IMG/VR virus record: IMGVR_UViG_3300044941_000044
Coordinates: 1-37,479 of that record
Strand: one strand, 5' to 3'
Source of the DNA: a virus
DNA: 37,479 nt
How positions within the stretch are numbered: the first letter of the stretch is position 1; each line of letters begins with the position of its first letter. Below, piece by piece: positions 14,704 to 22,456 of the stretch. The notes below the pieces were generated by a model that made no database searches, was not told the origin of the DNA, and saw only the letters and a program-made list of their open reading frames with translations. Position numbers and translations under genes: made by a program.

Positions 14704-14848
14704 GGAATCTAGTCCTCATTAAATGCTCGAATGCATCGGCCTCATTTTTCATACCTTTGTTTCTATAATAAGTCTGTAAATCCTTATAGAACTTAGGTGC
14801 GAAGGGCTTGTCGATCATGTCGCTAAATAGTTTAAATAACTTTAACAA
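14645..14848 (-). CDS. Possible small protein overlapping two glycosyltransferase genes
   Basis: A 67-aa frame begins at TTG 14848 (GGGGGC upstream) or ATG 14818 and ends 59 bases inside the next leftward gene. It reads FYKDLQTYYRNKGMKNEADA and FEHLMRTRF, a helical, non-random composition. Its start overlaps the start of the divergent glycosyltransferase gene, which is uncommon. It may be real and translationally coupled to the downstream gene, or it may be chance. Confidence 0.42.
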   Translation of the reverse strand: MLKLFKLFSDMIDKPFAPKFYKDLQTYYRNKGMKNEADAFEHLMRTRFHDNDSHGNTEQSKNDSKSD

Positions 14849-15677
14849 TTTTGCCCCCGTTAGAAATTGTTTGGCAATGCAAAAGCCGTGGGAAGGTTCC
14901 TGTTCAAAAAAGCCTTGGCACTACAGAGTTACGGCTGTAATTCCTTGTATGGATACATACGATTCATTGGAAATTGCCGTCAAGCTGCTCCAACTACAAA
15001 GTGAAACACCATACATTGTTATTATTGACACAGGCAGTCTTCCAGAAATCTATTCTAAAATAGAAAGTCTTCGCTCAGAAAGTGTGGAAGTTCATTGCCT
15101 TCGCTTAAATTCTACAACACATCCATCAGATTTCCCAGCAATAGCAATGGATTTGGCATTTTCTTTGTGTCGCACTCCCTATCTGTTTGCTACCCACGCT
15201 GACGTTTTTCTCAAAAAGAAGACGCTTCTAGCTGACATGATTGATCTTTGCGAAAAGGAATCCCCGGTTGTCGGATATGAAATCAGCCCTCGCAGCCATG
15301 ATGACTGGAAAGGAATGGTTTCTCATACTGCAACCATGTACCACATGGCAACTATGGACAAAATTGGCTTTGGATGGAGTCTCCGAAGACTTTGCAATCT
15401 GTTTAATATTTCTGATCCACGACCAAATCCCAACCGCCCATGTTGGCCAGATACTGAGTTATTAGGGAACTATTTACTTAGGAAAAATAATATCGTTCCA
15501 CTTTTGATTGGAAAAGAACAAAACTTCCAAAGAACGAATGATGAAAATATAGACCATTTCAGGAGTTATACGTCATCAAAATTATACAGTAATAGCTATT
15601 TTAAGATGGCTAGTGAATGGTATGAAGAGGCACGGACTAAGGCTCTCGAAAGAATGTGTGAATGGGTGAAAGAATGA
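14817..15677 (+). CDS. Glycosyltransferase, family-2 type
   Basis: The 286-aa product from ATG 14817 (GAAGGG upstream) has a GT-A core: RVTAVIPCMDTYDSLEIA (38-55), VIIDTGS (68-74) and THADVF (126-131), the last fitting the DxD position. The C-terminal part (SEWYEEARTKALERM) is helical. ATG 14877 is an alternative start. Together with the divergent glycosyltransferase-like gene it suggests a sugar-modification function, for example of virion protein or host surface glycan; the substrate is unknown. The stop overlaps a possible 44-aa frame. Confidence 0.72.
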   Translation: MSLNSLNNFNNFAPVRNCLAMQKPWEGSCSKKPWHYRVTAVIPCMDTYDSLEIAVKLLQLQSETPYIVIIDTGSLPEIYSKIESLRSESVEVHCLRLNSTTHPSDFPAIAMDLAFSLCRTPYLFATHADVFLKKKTLLADMIDLCEKESPVVGYEISPRSHDDWKGMVSHTATMYHMATMDKIGFGWSLRRLCNLFNISDPRPNPNRPCWPDTELLGNYLLRKNNIVPLLIGKEQNFQRTNDENIDHFRSYTSSKLYSNSYFKMASEWYEEARTKALERMCEWVKE

Positions 15678-15808
15678 AAGTGAAAAGTACAATTAGCGCA
15701 GTAGATAGATACCCAAGTTCTTTTGAAACGTCCTCTCGAAAAGAGGATAAGGAGAGGAATGGCCAACGAATACCTAAACAACAAAAAGTTCGAGAGTTTG
15801 ATTTCTAA
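15674..15808 (+). CDS. Possible 44-aa linker peptide gene
   Basis: ATG 15674 overlaps the glycosyltransferase stop (ATGA). The frame reads MKVKSTISAVDRYPSSFETS, then a charged stretch, and ends at 15808, 50 bases inside the sigma-factor gene. The overlap suits translational coupling, but composition is uninformative. It may be non-coding leader for the sigma gene. Confidence 0.25.
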   Translation: MKVKSTISAVDRYPSSFETSSRKEDKERNGQRIPKQQKVREFDF

Positions 15809-16307
15809 ATTTCTGACGTGTAAGAAAGAAAAAACCAAGTATTTACTTTTAATCGAGGACATACGGGAAACAGAAGCAAGAACATCGAATCGAAAGAAAT
15901 ATAAGAAGCCCGATAATTGGGAAGAAATAGAGAAGACTTTTGCCTCACTTGTGGCAGAATATCAAGAACTTCAAGGAGAGTTGACGACGGCGTTCTATCT
16001 CTTATCTGAGAATATTGTCAGATACCGCAAGTTCAATCTTATTGATCCCGATGATGCAATTCAAGAAGGTGTTATGATTTGCTTTGAAAAAGTAGATCGT
16101 TTCGATCCAGATAAGGGAAAAGCCTTCAATTACATGACGACTTGTATTATCAATCATTTCCGGCAGCTTTATAGGACCGCTCGAAACTACAATGAACTCA
16201 AAAAGAAGTATCACGATTTTTTATCTGTAAAGGTGGACCAGCCGATTCCACCGATGCGAGCGAATAAGCAATTCTACAAAAAACAAGATATTAACGCCAA
16301 ATATTGA
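15759..16307 (+). CDS. Late sigma factor, T4 gp55-like
   Basis: The product should redirect host RNA polymerase to phage late promoters. The 182-aa protein from ATG 15759 (AAGGAGAGG upstream) carries a sigma region-2 core at about residues 85-150: DPDDAIQEGVMICFEKVDRF, DPDKGKAFNYMTTCIINHF and RQLYRTARNYNELKKKY. The AFNYxTT and RNYNELKKKY stretches are typical of the gp55 family. There is no region 4, as expected for gp55, which works with a sliding-clamp coactivator. TATAAATA-like boxes in this window fit its known promoter type. The stop TGA lies inside the -35 box of the next promoter. Confidence 0.82.
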   Translation: MANEYLNNKKFESLISKFLTCKKEKTKYLLLIEDIRETEARTSNRKKYKKPDNWEEIEKTFASLVAEYQELQGELTTAFYLLSENIVRYRKFNLIDPDDAIQEGVMICFEKVDRFDPDKGKAFNYMTTCIINHFRQLYRTARNYNELKKKYHDFLSVKVDQPIPPMRANKQFYKKQDINAKY

Positions 16308-16331
16308 CATTGGTGTTTTTTCCATTATAAT
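16304..16331 (+). promoter_or_regulatory. Consensus sigma70-type promoter
   Basis: TTGACA (16304-16309), 16-base spacer, TATAAT (16326-16331), both hexamers perfect. The predicted start near 16338 coincides with the base of the hairpin at 16339-16368, so any transcript begins with that stem-loop. It should drive the 90-aa gene at 16395 if polymerase passes the hairpin. Confidence 0.75.
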
Positions 16332-16338
16332 TATTGAG

Positions 16339-16374
16339 GGCTAATAGGTGCAAAAACACCTATTGGCCGTTTTT
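16339..16374 (+). terminator. Hairpin with T-run: sigma-gene terminator and/or 5' stem-loop
   Basis: GGCTAATAGGTG (16339-16350), loop CAAAAA, CACCTATTGGCC (16357-16368), then GTTTTT. This is a standard terminator for the rightward transcript carrying the sigma gene. Because a strong promoter starts right at its base, it may also be a 5' stabilising stem or an attenuator for the next gene. Confidence 0.75.
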
Positions 16375-16394
16375 ATCTAGGAAATACTTGAAAT

Positions 16395-16667
16395 ATGAAC
16401 AATGGCGATCTTATAGAACAAATTGAAAAACAGGAATTGCTCCAAAAATTGATCGACAAAGGTTATGGGAATCTGATCGACGCTCTTTTAAGTAACGAAA
16501 AAGAAGTATACACAAAAAAAGGCAGACTCAACAAAAGTGGAGCCTGCCGTGTTTTAGGTTGGAAGCCTAAAGAGCTTGATGAAGCTCTGGCTCAATGCCG
16601 TGAAATACTTAAAAGGGATATATTCACCGAAGATGGCGAAGATGACGACGAAGATTCTAAGCGGTAA
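16395..16667 (+). CDS. Small acidic protein of unknown function beside the late sigma gene
   Basis: The 90-aa product has a helical N-terminus (LIEQIEKQELLQKLIDKGYG), a basic motif YTKKGRLNKSGACRVLGWK (39-57) and a strongly acidic tail (EDGEDDDEDSK). The motif suggests a small helix-turn-helix or RNA-polymerase-associated protein. Its place beside the gp55-like gene raises a link to late transcription (the role of T4 gp33), but I see no direct similarity to gp33. It has its own promoter and hairpin leader. Confidence 0.55.
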   Translation: MNNGDLIEQIEKQELLQKLIDKGYGNLIDALLSNEKEVYTKKGRLNKSGACRVLGWKPKELDEALAQCREILKRDIFTEDGEDDDEDSKR

Positions 16668-17187
16668 TTACATACGCTCTGTCGTATCTTAGGGTCAATT
16701 CCAAAGTTACTATATCACTGGATGCCATATCCAAGTCTCCGAATTCTACGGCTTGCGGCCAAATAGATTCAAAAACCCATTGCTCAATGGTTTTTCCGCA
16801 ACCGTCGTAGAGTTCTAGTCTGGCGGTGTTCTTTTTGAACCCGTCACAGGAAGGAACCCAACGAGCATCTTGTTGAGGGTCATAGACCTCTTTTATCCAC
16901 TCAAAGACCGGGTGTTGACTTGACCCCGGTTTTTTTATGTCATACAAGCTGAGTGTGATCGGTTTCCATTCGGGCTTAGCTGGGAAATATACAGTCTCAT
17001 TTAAGTGTTGAGCTTCCATTTCCTTGAAGCTGAAGCTCGGTCTGGCCCCTCTCGATGGCGGAAGTGTGTTTACACCTTCGGCGGAAACATCGGGGATGAT
17101 TAACAACCAACGATGCTTTCGCTTGAAACAGGCTTCGGGACTTTCTAGCCCAAAGTCCAATCCCATGTTTCTTCCGTTACAACCCAT
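16657..17187 (-). CDS. Tail tube protein paralogue (gp19-type)
   Basis: The 176-aa product from ATG 17187 (GGAG upstream) is a paralogue of the next leftward tail tube gene. Shared features are a Cys-containing start with NMGL, FKRKHRW, the strand YFPAKPEWKPITLSLYD, then LYDGCGKTIEQWVFESIWPQ and FGDLDMASSDIVTLELTLRY. The gp19 fold builds the inner tube of contractile tails. Two adjacent copies may mean one forms the main tube and the other a tail-end or initiator ring. The gene overlaps the convergent 90-aa gene by 11 bases. Confidence 0.75.
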   Translation of the reverse strand: MGCNGRNMGLDFGLESPEACFKRKHRWLLIIPDVSAEGVNTLPPSRGARPSFSFKEMEAQHLNETVYFPAKPEWKPITLSLYDIKKPGSSQHPVFEWIKEVYDPQQDARWVPSCDGFKKNTARLELYDGCGKTIEQWVFESIWPQAVEFGDLDMASSDIVTLELTLRYDRAYVITA

Positions 17188-17203
17188 TCTACTCCTTTGT
17201 CTA

Positions 17204-17237
17204 TAAAAAAAGCCCCACACTAAGAAAGTATGAGGCT
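17204..17237 (-). terminator. Terminator between the two tail tube genes
   Basis: On the minus strand AGCCTCATAC and GTGTGGGGCT pair with two G-U wobbles around a 7-base loop and are followed by TTTTTTT. It lies between the stop of the first tube gene and the start of the second, and may set their expression ratio. Confidence 0.7.
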
Positions 17238-17267
17238 CTTAAATCTCTATCTAAAGTGATTTGAAGG

Positions 17268-17855
17268 TTAGCAACCACCGCAGCAAACTGTGATCGAGCC
17301 ACCGCAGAAGAGTTCGAGTTTAACTTCAGCATAACGAAGGGTTAGTTCGATTGTTACTTCTTCCGAAGAAGAGTAGTCCAATTCGCCAAAGTTAACGGCT
17401 TGCGGCCAAACTTGTCTGAGTGTCCACTTTTCCATTACAGTACCGCAACCATCATATAGTTGCAAAGTACCAATGCCTGCGTAACCACCACTGTTCTGTC
17501 CAGCACCAATCTTGGACGCTTGAGACAAGCAGACCGGATCAGTAAAGTTGTAAACTGTGGCCAACCAGCTATAAAGACCCGACATACCAGCGCCGCCGTT
17601 ACCAATGTCATAGTAGGTGACGGTGATGGATTCCCAAGTCCCTTTACCCGGAAGGAACATCTTGCCGTGCAAGAAGTTGATTTCGGTTTCTTCAATCGTC
17701 AAGTTCGGGCGAGACGCCAACTTGACATAGTGTGGCGGAATGGCTGGACCGCAAGGGGATTCCAGCGCAAACGTCCATCTATACTTTCTTTTGAATACCA
17801 AATTGGTGTTGGACGCTAATTCGCCCAAACCCATATTTTGTTGTGTACATGCCAT
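17268..17855 (-). CDS. Major tail tube protein (gp19-type) with Cys-rich C-terminus
   Basis: The 195-aa product sits directly after the sheath gene, the T4 order for gp18-gp19. Core motifs are FKRKYRWTF, RPNLTIEETEINFLHGKM, LYDGCGTVMEKWTLRQVWPQ and FGELDYSSSEEVTIELTLRY. This strand pattern is typical of gp19 tube proteins. The last 20 residues hold FCGGSITVCCGGC, four cysteines in 13 residues, unusual for a tube protein; disulphide links or metal binding at the lumen or ring interface are possible. The start ATG 17855 has GGAGA upstream and a terminator follows. Confidence 0.82.
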   Translation of the reverse strand: MACTQQNMGLGELASNTNLVFKRKYRWTFALESPCGPAIPPHYVKLASRPNLTIEETEINFLHGKMFLPGKGTWESITVTYYDIGNGGAGMSGLYSWLATVYNFTDPVCLSQASKIGAGQNSGGYAGIGTLQLYDGCGTVMEKWTLRQVWPQAVNFGELDYSSSEEVTIELTLRYAEVKLELFCGGSITVCCGGC

Positions 17856-17886
17856 ATTAGTTAATCTCCTATAGTTTTATCCAATA

Positions 17887-20244
17887 TTAGAAAGTATCAG
17901 CATTCTCACCGAAGCTGCCTGTACGGTGTACAGAGAACTCGATGAAGATGAATTCTGCGGCTCGAACTGGCTGTACACCGATTCTGGCACGGAATTCGTT
18001 GCGGTCAATTACGTCTGGGGTATTGAGTTCTTCGTCAGCCTTGATGATGTAGGCGTATATACCACGGCCCACCAAAACTTCTCTCAAGATACCATCTGCA
18101 ATGTCTCGGAACTTCGAGCGGAAAATTTCATCATGTGGATCGAAGATCAATACACGGGATGCGGCTCTAATTCTCTTCTCAATGTAGAACATCAAACGTC
18201 TTACGTTGACACGATCCAAAGCTGTCGGTCTACGCTGCAAGGTCTTTTGGCCCCACACCACAAAGCCCTCGAAGTCGTTAAACTGTACAATTGGGTTGAT
18301 GCAGTTTCTGTAACCATACATCAAGTCTCTTTCTTCAAGAGATGGACGGCTATAAACATCTGTAATACCCGGAACTGTACCACGGTTCAAACCAGCAGGA
18401 GCAAACCAAGGCTTAGCCAAGTAATCGTTTCTGGCATATACAGCCATTACCGAACCGGATGGTGGAACCCATACGTCAACTTGGTTGAAGTTGTCACGAA
18501 TCTTTACCCACGGCCAGTACATTGCACCGAAGTCCGAGTCGAATCTTGTGAGATTCAACGGGTGGGTGCCGTTTTGCCATGCGATGATTTCGTTGACCGT
18601 CAAACCGAATGGTGGATCAATGATCGCCATGCAGTCCATACGGACGTTCTGACATAGATCGAGCAATGCCGTTACTACCGTTGTGCTTGGGTGTCCCGGT
18701 ACTGCAATCAAGTCAATATCAATTTGCTCAGGTTCACTTACTGTGTAAATACCAGTGTAACCTAGTTGTTCACCGATCAAAAGATCGTCTTGCTTATCTG
18801 GGTCGGATGGAATACCGTCAGAACCACCGCTTAGGCTGTATGTTCCGTTTAGTGGACCAGCGCCTTCAGCAGTATTGTCGGATACTCTAATCCAGTCAGA
18901 TACCAATGCCATGTAGGTTTCTACATAGAATCGGCTTACAGGGTTCTTGGTTAGGTTGCCCCATGCTTCAAGTTGTACCCCGTTGTTGAATACTTCAATC
19001 GTAAAGTTGTTGTCACGAGTGTTGTTTGTAATTCTTACTTGTGTGCTGTTGCCGTCGATACCGGGGCTGTCAGCAGTTACCGTGAAGGTTACTCTTCCAT
19101 CTACGTTGTCAGAACCAGTTACACGACCAAAGCTCTCTACAGCGGCATCGCCAGTTACACCCAATGGGCTTGTGCCGATTGCGGTTGTGGTTGGGAAACC
19201 AAATAGTTGCTCTGCTGTGCTTGCTGGCTTGATACGGATTCTTGCGTCACGTCCGTGGTGGAGGGTGTAGAATTGGAGGGTTGTACCACCAACTACTGTG
19301 CATTCCCAACCGCCCGGTAATGCGCCGCCGTTCTCGGCCTTCTGATTGTTAATTTCTTCTGCAACTTCGTTAGCTGTCCAAGAAGCGCCTTCCAAGTCGG
19401 CAAGGTCGATGGTCTGAACTACGTTGTCAATTGTTACGTTGTCAGTTCCGTCTACCACGATTTGTAGGTTCAAATTGGTCAAACCGGAGAAGTCATAAAT
19501 ACCCGGTGTCTGATAGCCGACGTTCGGATACATGGAGTTGGCCGCTGTTACGGAAGCAACTGTCATGCCTGTACCCAAGCCAGTTGGGTTGCCGTCTACT
19601 ACTGCACCACCGTAGATCGCATTCTGAACAGATACGAGTTCGAGTTCAGAGTCAGGACCATAAGCCCAAATGCCCTTTACTCCAAGTGTGTCTGTTGCTG
19701 TGATGTAGAATTGAATTCCGTCATTCTCGAAGTTGAGTTGGTCGTTAAGATCGTCAACAAGCTCGTCTACGTTGTAAGTTCCATCAAGGACTACAAGAGT
19801 CTTAACAGACATTACGCCATTGAGTTTCCAACGGAAGAAGTGGTCGCCATCGAAGGTGTAAGGGCCGGGAGTGTCAGATTCGATCATGATTAGATCGCCT
19901 GCTGCCGGTACATCAACCGTCGCTGTTTCTGCTGCTTCATCACTTACTGGATCGGTGTCCGCAACACGAACGACATACAATTCGTTCGCAACAAGCAAAT
20001 ACTGCTCGGCTGCATAAAGTAAGTATGGATCACCCACATCTGGGTGTGGATAACCGAAAATTGTATGCAACTGACGACTGGTCGCTACGACTGTAGGCAA
20101 ATTAACTGGACCTTTGCTTGCAAAACCAATCAAAGCCGCTCTGTGAAACGACTGCTCAGGAGCAATAAAGCTCAAATCTTTTTCTGTAATTCTAACACTT
20201 GGGCTAATCGTATTAGAAGGCGGGAATCCCCTTAATATCGCCAT
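17887..20244 (-). CDS. Contractile tail sheath protein (gp18-like)
   Basis: The 785-aa product starts MAILRGFPPSNTISPSVRIT, a common sheath N-terminus. It contains an AALIGFASKGPVNLPTVV segment (about 36-53), a long variable beta-rich insert (about 110-470) and the conserved C-terminal part: MYWPWVKIRDNF, WVPPSGSVMAVYARND, KPWFAPAGLNRG, RRLMFYIEKRIRAASR and RIGVQPVRAAEFIFIEFSVH. Sheath subunits wrap the tube and contract at infection. The length is above the T4 value of 659 aa because of the insert. The start ATG 20244 has GGGAG upstream, and it lies between the gp15-like and tube genes. Confidence 0.92.
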   Translation of the reverse strand: MAILRGFPPSNTISPSVRITEKDLSFIAPEQSFHRAALIGFASKGPVNLPTVVATSRQLHTIFGYPHPDVGDPYLLYAAEQYLLVANELYVVRVADTDPVSDEAAETATVDVPAAGDLIMIESDTPGPYTFDGDHFFRWKLNGVMSVKTLVVLDGTYNVDELVDDLNDQLNFENDGIQFYITATDTLGVKGIWAYGPDSELELVSVQNAIYGGAVVDGNPTGLGTGMTVASVTAANSMYPNVGYQTPGIYDFSGLTNLNLQIVVDGTDNVTIDNVVQTIDLADLEGASWTANEVAEEINNQKAENGGALPGGWECTVVGGTTLQFYTLHHGRDARIRIKPASTAEQLFGFPTTTAIGTSPLGVTGDAAVESFGRVTGSDNVDGRVTFTVTADSPGIDGNSTQVRITNNTRDNNFTIEVFNNGVQLEAWGNLTKNPVSRFYVETYMALVSDWIRVSDNTAEGAGPLNGTYSLSGGSDGIPSDPDKQDDLLIGEQLGYTGIYTVSEPEQIDIDLIAVPGHPSTTVVTALLDLCQNVRMDCMAIIDPPFGLTVNEIIAWQNGTHPLNLTRFDSDFGAMYWPWVKIRDNFNQVDVWVPPSGSVMAVYARNDYLAKPWFAPAGLNRGTVPGITDVYSRPSLEERDLMYGYRNCINPIVQFNDFEGFVVWGQKTLQRRPTALDRVNVRRLMFYIEKRIRAASRVLIFDPHDEIFRSKFRDIADGILREVLVGRGIYAYIIKADEELNTPDVIDRNEFRARIGVQPVRAAEFIFIEFSVHRTGSFGENADTF

Positions 20245-20248
20245 AGTC

Positions 20249-20470
20249 TTATTCTCCCTTTCGTAACTTATTTGGTACTTGTTTTACGGAAATCAATCCT
20301 GATTTTTCTGCTCTATCTATATAGTCAGTTGCTCTTTCATCTTCTAAGTAATAAATGTTTTTTTCCGAACCAATGCCCGGCACGTTTAATACGGTGAAGG
20401 ATCGAGGAGTCTTTCTTGACCTAATAACTAGCTGAACTGGAAATCTGTTCTTGTTTCTAATCTCTAACAT
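20249..20470 (-). CDS. Small protein between gp15-like and sheath genes
   Basis: The 73-aa product starts MLEIRNKNRFPVQLVIRSRK, then PRSFTVLNVPGIGSEKNIYY. It is basic with a beta-rich first half. It overlaps the gp15-like stop and has GGAG upstream. Position suggests a tail-completion or sheath-associated role; I do not recognise the family. Confidence 0.6.
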   Translation of the reverse strand: MLEIRNKNRFPVQLVIRSRKTPRSFTVLNVPGIGSEKNIYYLEDERATDYIDRAEKSGLISVKQVPNKLRKGE

Positions 20471-21447
20471 TCTAGCTCCTTAATGGATTCTTCCAGCCTC
20501 GCCAAAACCTCAGTTATTTCTTCATCTTTTAGACCATCTACAAATTCGATGCGTGTCTTGAGGACCGCCTTCTTCCTTTGTATAGGTTGAGGTATATATG
20601 TTTCTGCTGTTAGATTAAATTCATATTTTATCACTCTAACTGCTTGGTCGCCGGGTTCGTAATCACCGCTATTAGCTATAGAGTCCAGCTTGACAATAAC
20701 CTCGTAAGGTACGCCTGATACTCGTATGTATGCAGTTTGGCTAAATTTTGTGATGATTTGTTCCAATATTTGATTCATGTCTTCGACATAGAGTGTCCAA
20801 GCCGTTAGCGTATAGCTAATATCTACTGGAATACCTCTCGCAACCCCGAAAACCGTGTCACGATCATATTTTTCTTTAATCGTAAAACCCGGCTTTCCGT
20901 CAGGACGGAGATGGTTCATATAATCTAAAGCCTTGTGATAGACGTACCTATCCAGATTCATTTGAATATCTGAGTCAACGATTGCCAGCATGGGCAATCG
21001 AATACGATCCACTACAAGTGTTTCGTCTTTTCTTACATTGTCCAACAAAATGGCAGCTACCGCTTTTTCCTGTGTACCCCAAATAATTGGAATAGGGTGG
21101 GCCTTCCCATCTTCATCAATTACCACCAAATCTCTAAACAGGTCTTGCATTGCGTCATCGCACGCTCTTTTAGATTTGGAATAACGATAAATTGTGTTGC
21201 GGTCGGTCCCATCGTTGATAATGTGACCCTTTTGCATCGGGTCGCAAAGAGCTTGAGCGCCTAGACCAATCTTCTTGTTTGTTGTATCTTTGAGCCAATT
21301 GAGAGACTGATCGTTTACAGCCCGCTTATTCATCGGGTCTGGATCGTGATCGCAGTATGGCGGTGGAGGATCAAGGTTGGGAACCGATTGGAATCCAACC
21401 TCGCACTCGTTCAATGATTTTTGATTGTGGTTAATTTCGTTGCTCAT
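20464..21447 (-). CDS. Tail sheath terminator/stabiliser, gp15-like
   Basis: The 327-aa product has a disordered N-terminus with a DPPPPYCDHDPDP stretch, then a core VDRIRLPMLAIVDSDIQMNL (143-162) and GIPVDISYTLTAWTLYVEDM, NQILEQIITKFSQTAYIRVS (209-248). The pattern of a strand pair followed by EQIxxxF fits gp15-type proteins, which cap the sheath at the head side. The gene lies upstream of the small 73-aa gene and the sheath gene. Confidence is moderate because the call rests on core motif and position. Confidence 0.62.
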   Translation of the reverse strand: MSNEINHNQKSLNECEVGFQSVPNLDPPPPYCDHDPDPMNKRAVNDQSLNWLKDTTNKKIGLGAQALCDPMQKGHIINDGTDRNTIYRYSKSKRACDDAMQDLFRDLVVIDEDGKAHPIPIIWGTQEKAVAAILLDNVRKDETLVVDRIRLPMLAIVDSDIQMNLDRYVYHKALDYMNHLRPDGKPGFTIKEKYDRDTVFGVARGIPVDISYTLTAWTLYVEDMNQILEQIITKFSQTAYIRVSGVPYEVIVKLDSIANSGDYEPGDQAVRVIKYEFNLTAETYIPQPIQRKKAVLKTRIEFVDGLKDEEITEVLARLEESIKELEC

Positions 21448-21491
21448 TTATCCTTCTCTGCTTAAAATAGATATGTAGGAGAACATCAAAA

Positions 21492-22319
21492 ATGTCCGAC
21501 TCTATAAGAGTAAAGTACCGCACTTGGTATCAAAGTAATCCGCCCAAGCCTATTAAGTTGCAAATTCCCGGCTGGGCGGGCCAAGATCACTCGCCTATGG
21601 AGGCGGGAAAAATTCAGCCGTGGCAGTGTCCGCCTTTTACCGAAGGTAATACTTACGGTTTAGAATTGACCTATCCGTTCGATACCGAGTGCCACATCCG
21701 AGTTGTTGATGGACAAATTCGTTTTGAAGGTGATTTTACAGAAGAGTTGAAAAAGGTTGCCCCATTCAATATTCCCCTTCCACCATTTAAGTCTTTTTCT
21801 CCCGGCTATTTCGGTATGACTTCCTGTCTCGACATAGATGTGCCAGAAGGGTATATTTTACGAATCGAACCACATCCCCGTTTTTATACCGACGATACTT
21901 GGACTGTGCCTGCCGCTATGCCCGGACATATCCAACCACAATGGTGGACTAAAATATTTTTCGTGGTATTTAAGTATCCACGACCGGGGCAAACATATAT
22001 TTTCAGAAAAGGGGAACCTTACGCTCAAGTATTGATATTGCCCAGAAAAGTTTCTTATGACATAAAAGAAATGACGCCCGAAGAAGTCGAAGAGCGACAG
22101 AAGAGAGATTGGCAAATCACTCAAAACGCCCAGAAAATCTCAAAAAGCGTTAAAACGAGCCACGGGCATGACTTCGATCACAAATATCAAATATTACGAA
22201 GCATTTATCTCAAAAAAGGGAAAGAAGGCGTCAATGAGTTTTTGGATGGACTCGAAAAGAAGAATAGCCCGAAAATTCAGAATAAGTTTATAGTGCGAAA
22301 AAAGAAATATGAAGATTAA
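21492..22319 (+). CDS. DUF6065-like protein, copy 1
   Basis: The 275-aa product shares a run of motifs with the gene at 34107-34931: KPIKLQIPGWAG (20-31), QPWQCPPFTEGNTYGLELTY, IEPHPRFYTDD, PGHIQPQWWTKIFFVVFKYP and IFRKGEPYAQ. These fit the uncharacterised DUF6065 family of bacteria and phages. No catalytic motif is obvious; the conserved W/H/P positions suggest a beta fold. The C-terminus is charged and helical. The gene is the only rightward one between the tail and neck genes, has TAGGAG at its start, and may be a cargo gene expressed separately. Confidence 0.72.
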   Translation: MSDSIRVKYRTWYQSNPPKPIKLQIPGWAGQDHSPMEAGKIQPWQCPPFTEGNTYGLELTYPFDTECHIRVVDGQIRFEGDFTEELKKVAPFNIPLPPFKSFSPGYFGMTSCLDIDVPEGYILRIEPHPRFYTDDTWTVPAAMPGHIQPQWWTKIFFVVFKYPRPGQTYIFRKGEPYAQVLILPRKVSYDIKEMTPEEVEERQKRDWQITQNAQKISKSVKTSHGHDFDHKYQILRSIYLKKGKEGVNEFLDGLEKKNSPKIQNKFIVRKKKYED

Positions 22320-22334
22320 ACTTTACACCAAATT

Positions 22335-22418
22335 GACGAAACGGAACCTACAGGTAAATCCGTTTATTATTTTGCCACTTCCCTTACCCAAACCCAAGAT
22401 TCCGTTTCGTCTTTTTTT
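22335..22418 (+). terminator. Long-loop hairpin with T7 tract after the DUF6065-like gene
   Basis: GACGAAACGGAA (22335-22346) pairs perfectly with TTCCGTTTCGTC (22400-22411), followed by seven T. The loop is 53 bases, much longer than usual. It sits 15 bases after the stop and probably terminates the rightward transcript before it reaches the opposing gene. A small structured RNA is an alternative. Confidence 0.55.
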
Positions 22419-22456
22419 GGATGTTCATATGCCAAATTTATATCAGTCACCCAAGG

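Noticed and set aside
17926-18657. Rightward open frame (243 codons) opposite the tail sheath gene
   Set aside because: The sheath frame is certain; this frame is its antisense.
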